DNA from: Candidatus Krumholzibacteriia bacterium
Lineage (GTDB): Bacteria > Krumholzibacteriota > Krumholzibacteriia > LZORAL124-64-63
Length of the DNA: 13,904 bases
Direction: 5' to 3'
Assembly: GCA_028718575.1 (NCBI GenBank)
Contig: JAQULN010000026.1
Location: 1-13,904, forward strand
A program made the position numbers and the translations under genes. Under the pieces are notes generated by a model. That model worked only from the letters and a program-made list of their open reading frames with translations. It made no database searches and had not been told where the DNA came from. Below, piece by piece: positions 7,458 to 13,904 of this stretch. How positions within the stretch are numbered: the stretch's first letter is position 1; the number at the start of each line of letters is the position of its first letter.

Positions 7458-8198
7458 TCAGCAAGCACGGAGCCCGCGGTCGTGCAGGCAGCGGAGCCCG
7501 CGCAAGGTCCAGTCCGGTTCGTACGCCCAGTCCGCCCGGACCAGGAAACGACCCAAACCGCCCGTTAACGCCACCCGCGCGCGCGGTCGAGCGGCCAGCA
7601 GCGCCTGCACCGTGCCGCCGACTCCCTGCACACCCACATGGAAGGCGCCGATCTGGAGCGCCTCGCTCGTGTCCCGGCCGGGGCGCAGATCGCAGGGGGC
7701 GAAGTCGACCGGCCACAGGCGGGGTGCCGTCAGCTGGAGTTGGCGGGCCGCAAACGCCATGCCCGGCGCGATGAGCCCGCCCTCGAACACGCCGCCGGTC
7801 AGCACGTCGATGGTGGTCGCCGTGCCCGCGTCGACGATCAGCGCGTCCGTCCAGCCGGCCTGCGCCGCCGCGGCGACGTTGCACCAGCGATCGGCGCCGA
7901 CCGTCTCGGCGCCGCGGATCGCCGTTCCGAACGGAAAATCCCAGGTATGATCGACCAGCCGCACGTTTGGCAAGCGCGCGGCCAAGACCTCACTCACGAC
8001 CGGTACCACCGAGGCGGCGACGACAGTGCTCGTTTCCGCACCGAGCGACTGGAGTTGCACCGCGAGCCGCGCGCTGTCGGCGGCGTTGCGTGGCGTGTCG
8101 ACTTCGAGCACGCGCTGCAGCGGACCGGCGAGATCGGCGTCGAGCGGCCGCGCCACCACGCATCGCGTGTTGCCGAGATCGACCAGAAGCAGGTTCAC
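7458..8198 (-). CDS. coaX: Type III pantothenate kinase
   Basis: 246 residues. CoaX catalyses the first step of coenzyme A synthesis, ATP-dependent phosphorylation of pantothenate in the cytoplasm; type III enzymes belong to the ASKHA (acetate kinase/Hsc70/actin) fold. Motifs in order: DLGNT phosphate-binding loop (residues 7-11), GADRW (101-105, with the catalytic-type Asp103), DAGTATTID (123-131), GGVFEGGLIAPG (135-146) and TGGLG (212-216). Length is near the usual 250-260. The frame is open upstream to 8414, but the GTG at 8198 is chosen because the protein must begin just before DLGNT, it overlaps the nadC stop as GTGA, and a GGAG lies at 8207-8210. It is the last gene of the minus-strand run. 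Confidence 0.95.
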   Translation of the reverse strand: MNLLLVDLGNTRCVVARPLDADLAGPLQRVLEVDTPRNAADSARLAVQLQSLGAETSTVVAASVVPVVSEVLAARLPNVRLVDHTWDFPFGTAIRGAETVGADRWCNVAAAAQAGWTDALIVDAGTATTIDVLTGGVFEGGLIAPGMAFAARQLQLTAPRLWPVDFAPCDLRPGRDTSEALQIGAFHVGVQGVGGTVQALLAARPRARVALTGGLGRFLVRADWAYEPDWTLRGLRCLHDRGLRAC

Positions 8199-9061
8199 GG
8201 CAAGAGCTCCAGGTCCATGGCCAGGTCCAGCGCTGGCGCGGAGTGCGTCAGACGGCCGACCGAACAGGCGTCGATGCCGGCGCGGGCGAAGGCGCCAATC
8301 GTCGCGAGCGTCACGTTGCCGCTCGCCTCGAGGCGTGTGCCGGCGCCAGCGCGATCGCGCAACGCGACGGCGGCCGCTGCTTGCTCCGGCGTGAAGTTGT
8401 CGAGCAGGATCCACTCGACGCCCAGCGGCAGCGCCAGCTCGAATTCGGCGAGCGAATCGACCTCGACCTCGATCGCCAACGCGGGATACAAGCGGCGGCC
8501 GCGAGCCACGAGGTCGGCGATGCGGCGGCCGCCGGCCGCCCAGTGATTGTCCTTGAACATGATGCGATCATAGAGGCCCAGACGGTGGTTCACGCCACCA
8601 CCGCAGCGCACAGCGTACTTGGCCAGGGCGCGCCAGCCGGGCAAGGTCTTGCGGGTGTCCAGGACCTGGCAGGCGGTGCCGGCCACGGCGGCTACATACT
8701 CCGCCGTCAAGGTGGCGATCCCCGACAAGTGCTGCAGAAAGTTGAGCGCCGTGCGCTCGCCCGACAACAGCGCCGCCGTTGGGCCCTCCAGATCCGCAAC
8801 GAACTCTCCCGCCTGCAGGCGCCAGCCGTCCGGCACGAGCAGGTTGACCGTCACGCCGGGATCCAGTTGCTCGTAGACAGCCGCCAGCAGCGGCGCGCCC
8901 GCAAGCACGCCCTCCCGGCGGGCGGCCACGCGCGCTCGAACGCGTCGCGCCGCGGGCACCGCGACCTGCGTCGACACGTCACCGGGTCCGATATCCTCGG
9001 CGAGGGCCTGGGCGATCAGAGTCCGCACCCAGGGATCGGCGAACAGGGCTTCGCGGGTCAT
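8195..9061 (-). CDS. nadC: Nicotinate-nucleotide diphosphorylase (carboxylating), quinolinate phosphoribosyltransferase
   Basis: 288 residues, normal for the family. NadC converts quinolinate and PRPP to nicotinate mononucleotide, CO2 and pyrophosphate in de novo NAD synthesis. Visible motifs are ERTALNFLQHLSGIAT (102-117), DTRKTLPGWR (135-144), HRLGLYD (159-165), KDNH (170-173), EVEVDS (198-203), LLDNF (219-223), EASGNV (245-250) and a C-terminal VGRLTHSAPALDLAMD; these include the Arg, His and Lys residues that bind quinolinate and PRPP. The ATG at 9061 overlaps the uvrB stop as ATGA, and GAGGAGGG (9065-9072) inside the end of uvrB is its ribosome binding site. Its own stop overlaps the coaX start. 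No nadA or nadB is in the window. Confidence 0.97.
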   Translation of the reverse strand: MTREALFADPWVRTLIAQALAEDIGPGDVSTQVAVPAARRVRARVAARREGVLAGAPLLAAVYEQLDPGVTVNLLVPDGWRLQAGEFVADLEGPTAALLSGERTALNFLQHLSGIATLTAEYVAAVAGTACQVLDTRKTLPGWRALAKYAVRCGGGVNHRLGLYDRIMFKDNHWAAGGRRIADLVARGRRLYPALAIEVEVDSLAEFELALPLGVEWILLDNFTPEQAAAAVALRDRAGAGTRLEASGNVTLATIGAFARAGIDACSVGRLTHSAPALDLAMDLELLP

Positions 9062-11076
9062 GGTCCCTCCTCGTCGCTTTCGCCGCCGATACCCCAGGTC
9101 GTCTTCAGATCTTCGATGCGGTCACGGATCTGGGCGGCCTCTTCGAAACGGAGTTCGGCGGCGGCGCGGTCCATTTCTTCGTTCAACAGGCCGAGCACCG
9201 TACGCGGGCTGAGATCGCGCGCGAGGATCGCCGTCCAGGGCCGCGCGGCCGGCGCCGCCTCTTGTCGCGTTCCCGCCGCGGCGGTTTGCTGCATGATCTC
9301 CGCCCGGCTCTTGGTGATCGTGCGCGGCGTGATCCCGTGCTGGCGATTGTAGGCGAGCTGCTTCTGGCGGCGGCGTTCCATTTCCTCGCAGGCCTGGCGC
9401 ATCGAATCGGTCAGGCGGTCGGCGTACATGACCACGCGGCCGTTGAGATTGCGCGCGGCGCGGCCCGCTGTCTGGATCAAGCTGCGGGCGCTGCGCAGGA
9501 AGCCTTCGCGGTCTGCATCCAGGATCGCGACGAGCGACACTTCCGGCAAATCCAATCCCTCGCGCAGCAGGTTCACGCCGACGAGGACCTCGCTTTCGCC
9601 CAATCGCAACTGGCGCAGAATCTCGATGCGGTCCAGGGCGGCGATGTCACTGTGCAGATACGCGACGCGCAGCCCCGCTCGGCTCAGATACTCGGTCAGG
9701 TCCTCGGACATCTTTTTGGTCAGGGTCGTCACGAGCACCCGTTCGCCGCGCGCCGTGACCTCGCGGCAGCGCGCTAAGAGATCGTCCACCTGGTTCGCCA
9801 CCGGCATGATCTCGAGCGCTGGATCGACCAGACCCGTGGGCCTGATCACCTGCTCGACCACTTCTCCCTCGCTCTGGGCCAGTTCCCAGTCGCCCGGCGT
9901 CGCCGACACGAACACGGTCGCCGGCATGAGCGCGGTGAATTCGGCGAACACCAGCGGCCGGTTGTCGAGGGCGCTCGGCAGGCGGAAGCCGTGCTCGACG
10001 AGCTGGAGCTTGCGCGACCGGTCGCCGTTGTACATGGCCCCGATCTGCGGCACGGTGGCGTGCGACTCGTCGATGAACAACAGGAAGTCGGCGGGGAAGT
10101 AATCCAGCAGGCAGGCGGGGCGCTCGCCCGGACGGCGCTGGTCGAAATACCGCGAGTAGTTCTCGACCCCGGGGCAGTGGCCGATTTGCCGGATCATTTC
10201 CATATCGTAGCGCGTGCGGCTTTCCAGGCGCTGGGCTTCGAGGGGTCGCCCGGCGGCGGCAAACTCGGCCAACCTCGCCTGGAGGTCCTGCTCGATCTGC
10301 GCGACGATGGTGCGCGAGCGCGCGCGGTCGATGATGAACTGGCTGGCTGGAAAGACCGCCGCCGCCGACACGTCTTCGAGCGGGCGGCCGCTGAGTTGAT
10401 CGATCCAGGTCAGGCGCTCGATCTCGTCACCGAAGAATTCCACCCGCAGGGTGCGCTCCTCGTGCGCCGCGCGCACCTCTACCACGTCGCCCCGCACGCG
10501 GAACGAGCCGTAGTCCGGTGTCGCGTCGCGGCGTTCGTACGCCGCGTCGATCAACAGCTGCAGCAAATCCTCGCGATCGAGCCGCTGGCCGCGCTGTAGA
10601 TGAACGATGCCCTCTCGAAACGTGCGCGGATTGCCGAGTCCGTAGATCGCCGAAACCGAGCAAACGACGACCACGTCGCGCCGGGCGAGCAACGAGCTCG
10701 TCGTCCGCAGGCGCAGTCTCTCGATCTCCTCGTTGATGCTCGTGTCCTTCTCGATGTAGGTGTTGGTCTGAGGGATGAAGGCTTCCGGCTGATAGTAATC
10801 GTAATAGCTGATGAAGTACTCCACGGCGTTGTCCGGGAAAAAACCCTTCAGCTCGCCATAGAGCTGCGCCGCCAGCGTCTTGTTATGGCTGAAGATCAAG
10901 GTCGGCCGCTCGATTTCGGCGATGACGTTGGCCATCGTGAATGTCTTGCCCGATCCGGTAACACCTAGCAGTGTCTGCCAGCGTTTGCCCCGGCGGACGC
11001 CGGCGACGAGTTGCCGGATGGCTTCCGGTTGATCGCCAGTAGGCCGAAACGGTGCATGCAATTTGAAAAGACCCAA
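9058..11076 (-). CDS. uvrB: UvrABC excinuclease subunit B
   Basis: 672 residues from the chosen start, matching the usual length of about 670. UvrB receives damaged DNA from UvrA, verifies the lesion with its beta-hairpin, and recruits UvrC for incision in nucleotide excision repair. Visible: Walker A GVTGSGKT (38-45), HNKTLAAQL (64-72), beta-hairpin YYDYYQPEAFIPQTNTYIEKD starting at residue 91, the Walker B-type FIDESH, QTAGRAARN helicase motif, and a C-terminal UVR domain (LLNEEMDRAAAELRFEEAAQIRDRIEDLK region) that contacts UvrC. An ATG at 11139 would add 21 residues lying inside the preceding gene. The TTG at 11076 fits better: it lies 2 bases after the rodZ-like stop, is preceded by a GGACGG-type site, and gives GLFKLHAPFRPTGDQPEAI, aligning with the N-terminus of known UvrB proteins. 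Nothing is missing from the core motifs. Confidence 0.97.
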   Translation of the reverse strand: MGLFKLHAPFRPTGDQPEAIRQLVAGVRRGKRWQTLLGVTGSGKTFTMANVIAEIERPTLIFSHNKTLAAQLYGELKGFFPDNAVEYFISYYDYYQPEAFIPQTNTYIEKDTSINEEIERLRLRTTSSLLARRDVVVVCSVSAIYGLGNPRTFREGIVHLQRGQRLDREDLLQLLIDAAYERRDATPDYGSFRVRGDVVEVRAAHEERTLRVEFFGDEIERLTWIDQLSGRPLEDVSAAAVFPASQFIIDRARSRTIVAQIEQDLQARLAEFAAAGRPLEAQRLESRTRYDMEMIRQIGHCPGVENYSRYFDQRRPGERPACLLDYFPADFLLFIDESHATVPQIGAMYNGDRSRKLQLVEHGFRLPSALDNRPLVFAEFTALMPATVFVSATPGDWELAQSEGEVVEQVIRPTGLVDPALEIMPVANQVDDLLARCREVTARGERVLVTTLTKKMSEDLTEYLSRAGLRVAYLHSDIAALDRIEILRQLRLGESEVLVGVNLLREGLDLPEVSLVAILDADREGFLRSARSLIQTAGRAARNLNGRVVMYADRLTDSMRQACEEMERRRQKQLAYNRQHGITPRTITKSRAEIMQQTAAAGTRQEAAPAARPWTAILARDLSPRTVLGLLNEEMDRAAAELRFEEAAQIRDRIEDLKTTWGIGGESDEEGP

Positions 11077-11078
11077 CG

Positions 11079-12059
11079 TCAGTTGCCGTCCGCCGCGACC
11101 CGCGACCGGTCCAGGACCACAGGTTCGCCCGGACGCCACGGTCGCGTCGACTGGGGTTCACCGTTGAGCGAAACCTCGACTCCCTGCAGGGAGTCCAGGA
11201 TCAGGGTGAAGTGGTCGTTGGCGCCCCAATAGGCGGCGTAACCGCCGCGCACGGCATAGACCTCGCCGTGCTGCAGGTTATACGCCGGCAGCGGCGCCGG
11301 CCGTTCGCGCCAGATCACCGGCACTGCCGAAGGTTGCCCGTCCCGGCGCACCGAGCAGTTGGCGGCCGCCGGCAACAGGACGCGCAGAACCAACGCAAAC
11401 GACTCGCCGCCCTGAAACCGCAGATTCCGGTCGCCGCGTACGGCGGACGGCAGGTCGGCGGGCTCTACGGCCGCGGGCGCACCTACTGGACCGGCCGCGC
11501 TGGGTTCGTCCGCCTCGCCGACCAGGCTGCTCGCGCCCGGCTCGGTGGCGGCCGGTTGCGCGTCCTGCAGCTGCTGGCTGTCTGCGGCAGGCGGCGGGAC
11601 GTCCAAAGCTGCCGCGGGATTGGACGGTGCCGCCGGCTGGCCGCCGCCGGTCGGCCGTAGCACCAAGAACCAGAGCACCGCCAGCACGACCGCGACCGCG
11701 CCCACGCCCAGCGCGATGTAACGCAGCCACGGGACGCCGACGCGCGTCACCGTCACCTGGTCTTCGTTCCAGACCATGCCGCCGGCTGCTGTCTTGCCGG
11801 TAGTCGGCGGGCCGGCGACTCGTTCGTAGAGTTGCAGCACAGCGCCAGCGTCAAGTCCCAGCCAAGTGGCGTAGGAACGCAGGAAGCTCTTGGCATACAG
11901 CGACTCCGAGAGCTGGTGGTACTCGTCGCGTTCGAGGGCGTCAAGCAGCCGCAACGGAATCTTGGTCTCTGCGTGCGCCGCGTCGAGATCGCAACCGCGC
12001 GCCAGCCGTGCCTCACGGAGCATCTGCCCCGGGGACTGGGCCGGGATCTCCTGCGCCAT
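11079..12059 (-). CDS. RodZ-like HTH membrane protein
   Basis: 326 residues. ATG at 12059 with a strong GGGAGGT (12065-12071, complement strand). Residues about 10-82 form a RodZ-type helix-turn-helix (GQMLREARLARGCDLDAAHAETKI, later SFLRSYATWLGLD). A basic stretch precedes one transmembrane helix at about 112-135, then a Pro/Ala-rich periplasmic linker (about 136-205) and a C-terminal beta-rich domain (about 210-320) resembling the DUF4115 region of RodZ proteins. In RodZ the cytoplasmic HTH binds MreB and links the rod-shape machinery to the membrane. No mre or rod genes are present here, so the specific role is inferred from architecture. The gene sits 21 bases after valS and its stop lies 2 bases before the uvrB start. 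Confidence 0.85.
   Translation of the reverse strand: MAQEIPAQSPGQMLREARLARGCDLDAAHAETKIPLRLLDALERDEYHQLSESLYAKSFLRSYATWLGLDAGAVLQLYERVAGPPTTGKTAAGGMVWNEDQVTVTRVGVPWLRYIALGVGAVAVVLAVLWFLVLRPTGGGQPAAPSNPAAALDVPPPAADSQQLQDAQPAATEPGASSLVGEADEPSAAGPVGAPAAVEPADLPSAVRGDRNLRFQGGESFALVLRVLLPAAANCSVRRDGQPSAVPVIWRERPAPLPAYNLQHGEVYAVRGGYAAYWGANDHFTLILDSLQGVEVSLNGEPQSTRPWRPGEPVVLDRSRVAADGN
11178..11195. promoter_or_regulatory. 18-bp perfect palindrome inside rodZ-like gene, upstream of uvrB
   Basis: GACTCCCTGCAGGGAGTC reads the same on both strands. Allowing one mismatched pair it extends three bases each way (CCT on the left, AGG on the right), giving 26 bp. It lies about 100 bases upstream of the uvrB start, within the last third of the rodZ-like coding region (codons for DSLQGV). 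It may be an operator or an RNA hairpin, or it may simply be chance. No promoter consensus was identified next to it. Confidence 0.25.
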
Positions 12060-12080
12060 GCCGCACCTCCCTGCGCCTTT

Positions 12081-13904
12081 TCAGGCCTCCAGACCGGCCA
12101 AGCGCTCCCGCAGCCGCGTCGCCGTGGCCTCGTTCTCCGCCAGCGTGTCTCGCTGCTGCTGCACGACCGCCGCTGGGGCCTGCGCAACGAACTTCGGGTT
12201 GGCCAGCTTGGCTCGGCAAGCCGCCAACCAGTTCTCGACGCGGGCTAATTCCTTGCGCAGCCGCTCGCATTCCTTGTCCGGATCGACGAGCCCCGCCATC
12301 AACAAGAAGACTTCGACCTCGCCAACGACCGTGACGCCAGCCGGCCGGGGCGCGTCGCCTCCCCGCACGACACTGACGTCTTCGAGCTTGGCGAGCAGCG
12401 CGATGCGCGCGGTCTGAGCGGACAACGCCGCCGCTCGGTCCGGCGCCGCAACGCGCAGCACCGCGTGGCCGCGCCTGCCCGGCGCCACCTGCAACTCGCT
12501 GCGCAAGTTGCGCAGGGCGCTGGTGATCTCCATGACCTCGGCGAATATAAGCTGTTCGGCGCCGAACGGCAGCGGACCGCCCGCGACGGGAAACGCCGAG
12601 ACCATCAACCGGCCGGCCGCCGGCGGCAGCCAGTTCCAGAGTTCCTCGGTGATGAAGGGCATCACTGGATGCAGCAGCTTGTAGCTGAGCGCGAGTTGCA
12701 GGCTCGCCACCAGGAGCGCCGGCGCCCGCAGCTCCGGTTGGCGCAAACGCGGTTTGATCGCCTCGAGGTACCAGTCGCAGAACTCGTGCCGGAAGAAGTT
12801 GAACCCGCTGTAGGCGGCGTCGTTGAGGCGCCGCCGCGTGAAATGCTCGTGGCAGTCTGCCGCGGTTTGCAGCAACCGGTGCAGGATCCAGAAGTCCTCC
12901 AGCTCCAGTTCGCCGTCGGTAAGGTCGACCGGCGGCGCGGTGCCGAACGTCTCCCGCCACAGGCCGGTCAGCGCCGCGGCCGGCGCCTGGTCCCAGGGGC
13001 GGCCAGCTGCCAGCTCGAGCATACCGGCCGGCGGCGCCGCGGCGGCTGGCGGCGCGGTCCACCCGGCTTCGTCCCAGTAGCTCAGCACCAGCTTCGTCGC
13101 CTGAAAGATCTTGTTGCAGAAGTTGCGGCCAACCTCCAATGAGCTCTCGCTGAAAAAGATGTCCTGCCCCGTCGGGGTCAACATCACCAGCGAGCAGCGC
13201 AAGGCGTCGGCGCCGTAGGTCTCGATCAAATCGATCGGGTCGGGGCTGTTACCGAGCGATTTGCTCATTTTGCGCCCCTCGCTGTCGCGCACGATGCCCG
13301 TGAACAAGACCTCGCAGAACGGCGGCTCCTGCAAGAAGGCGTAGCTCGCCATGACCATGCGCGCCACCCAGAAAAAGATGATGTCGGCGGCGGTCACCAG
13401 CACGCTGGTGGGATGATAGCGCGCCAGGTCGGCCGTCGCGTCAGGCCAGCCCAAGGGCGAGAACGTCCACAGCCAGCTGCTGAACCAGGTGTCCAGAACG
13501 TCGGCATCCTGCTCCAGGCGGGCGCCGCCGCAATGCGCGCAGCGTTCCGGCGTCGTCGTCGCGACCAACTCGGCGTCGCAGTCCTGGCAGTACCAAACCG
13601 GCAGCCGATGGCCCCACCAGAGCTGGCGGCTGATGCACCAGTCGCGAATATTGGCCAGCCAGTTGTGATAGACCCCGACCCAGCGTTCCGGTAGAAGCTT
13701 GATGGTCCCGTCGGCAACCGCCTGCGCAGCGGGGCCGGCCAGTTCCCTCATGCGCAGGAACCACTGGCGGCTCAAGTATGGCTCGATGATGGCGCCGCAA
13801 CGATCGTGGTGACCGACTTGATGGACATGCTTCTCGACCTTCGCCAGCAATCCCGCCGCCGTCAACGCGGCGACCGTGCGCTGGCGCGCCTCGAAGCGGT
13901 CGAG
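12081..13904 (-). CDS. valS: Valyl-tRNA synthetase, C-terminal part, 5' end outside window
   Basis: 607 residues visible and still open at the right edge (the TTG at 13865 is internal). ValRS attaches valine to tRNA-Val and edits mischarged threonine. Visible in order: end of the editing/catalytic region with PYLSRQWFLRM, the ISRQLWWGHRLPVW block, a CxxC-x(n)-CxxC zinc-ribbon-like insert (CQDC and CAHC), VLDTWFSSWLWTFSPLGW, the KMSKS loop (about 212-216 of the visible part) followed by LGNSPDPIDLIETYGADALR, the alpha-helical anticodon-binding domain (FCDWYLEAIKPR, HPVMPFITEELWNWLP), and a C-terminal coiled-coil arm (KECERLRKELARVENWL and beyond). The ATP-binding HIGH motif and N-terminus lie beyond the window. 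It is the first visible gene of the minus-strand run; any T-box, attenuator or promoter is outside. Confidence 0.97.
   Translation of the reverse strand, partial: LDRFEARQRTVAALTAAGLLAKVEKHVHQVGHHDRCGAIIEPYLSRQWFLRMRELAGPAAQAVADGTIKLLPERWVGVYHNWLANIRDWCISRQLWWGHRLPVWYCQDCDAELVATTTPERCAHCGGARLEQDADVLDTWFSSWLWTFSPLGWPDATADLARYHPTSVLVTAADIIFFWVARMVMASYAFLQEPPFCEVLFTGIVRDSEGRKMSKSLGNSPDPIDLIETYGADALRCSLVMLTPTGQDIFFSESSLEVGRNFCNKIFQATKLVLSYWDEAGWTAPPAAAAPPAGMLELAAGRPWDQAPAAALTGLWRETFGTAPPVDLTDGELELEDFWILHRLLQTAADCHEHFTRRRLNDAAYSGFNFFRHEFCDWYLEAIKPRLRQPELRAPALLVASLQLALSYKLLHPVMPFITEELWNWLPPAAGRLMVSAFPVAGGPLPFGAEQLIFAEVMEITSALRNLRSELQVAPGRRGHAVLRVAAPDRAAALSAQTARIALLAKLEDVSVVRGGDAPRPAGVTVVGEVEVFLLMAGLVDPDKECERLRKELARVENWLAACRAKLANPKFVAQAPAAVVQQQRDTLAENEATATRLRERLAGLEA

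Noticed and set aside
7967..9352. A 461-codon open frame on the plus strand
   Set aside because: It is antisense to coaX, nadC and the end of uvrB, all firmly identified by motifs; its sequence is Arg/Ala-rich and featureless.
11077..11139. ATG at 11139 as the uvrB start, adding 21 residues
   Set aside because: The extra residues overlap the end of the rodZ-like gene and have no counterpart in known UvrB N-termini; the TTG at 11076 restores the normal start and length.
12554..12567. 14-bp palindrome GTTCGGCGCCGAAC inside valS
   Set aside because: About one 14-bp palindrome is expected by chance in a window this size, and it falls on ordinary ValRS codons.
1..13904. tRNA, rRNA, CRISPR arrays, insertion sequences, phage or toxin-antitoxin genes
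   Set aside because: None was seen. Gaps between genes are at most 53 bases, no direct-repeat arrays or transposase motifs appear, and composition looks even across the window.

Overview
The window is GC-rich bacterial DNA with almost no non-coding space. It holds eleven genes in two convergent blocks that meet near position 7434-7457. The organism is almost certainly a Gram-negative (two-membrane) bacterium: there is a predicted outer-membrane beta-barrel protein ending in Phe, a lipoprotein, and several Sec signal peptides. The lineage cannot be fixed from this stretch. The secreted proteins (beta-propeller, fibronectin-III and FGE/SUMF1-type modules, LamG-like fold) would fit an environmental Gram-negative such as a deltaproteobacterium, planctomycete or FCB-type candidate phylum; that is a guess from style, not a placement.

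Plus-strand block (1-7433): six tightly packed genes that look like the downstream part of one operon for the cell envelope or a secreted polymer. The first is the 3' end of a gene resembling the poly-gamma-glutamate (PGA) system protein family (PgsW-like), so the PgsB/PgsC synthase genes probably lie just outside the left edge. It overlaps (ATGA) a secreted protein made of two copies of one beta-rich domain. Next comes a protein with a third, divergent copy of that domain joined to an outer-membrane beta-barrel. Then follow a large modular lipoprotein (beta-propeller, Fn3, FGE-like domain), a DUF1624/HGSNAT-type integral membrane acyltransferase, and a secreted LamG-like protein.

Minus-strand block (7458-13904): a compact housekeeping run read right to left, valS (5' end cut off by the window) - rodZ-like - uvrB - nadC - coaX. 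The coding ends overlap by 4 bases at two junctions and are separated by only 2 and 21 bases at the other two, so the run is probably one transcription unit with translational coupling. Its promoter lies beyond the right edge.

The most interesting part is the plus-strand block. A Gram-negative cell that makes a poly-gamma-glutamate-like polymer at the inner membrane needs a route across periplasm and outer membrane, and none is well described. The repeat-domain protein and the barrel with the matching domain, placed directly behind a PGA-system gene, are good candidates for the periplasmic and outer-membrane parts of such a route. The lipoprotein, acyltransferase and LamG-like protein would be candidates for anchoring, modifying or binding the polymer. 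This is inference from gene order and domain content. No RNA genes, mobile elements or CRISPR arrays were seen.
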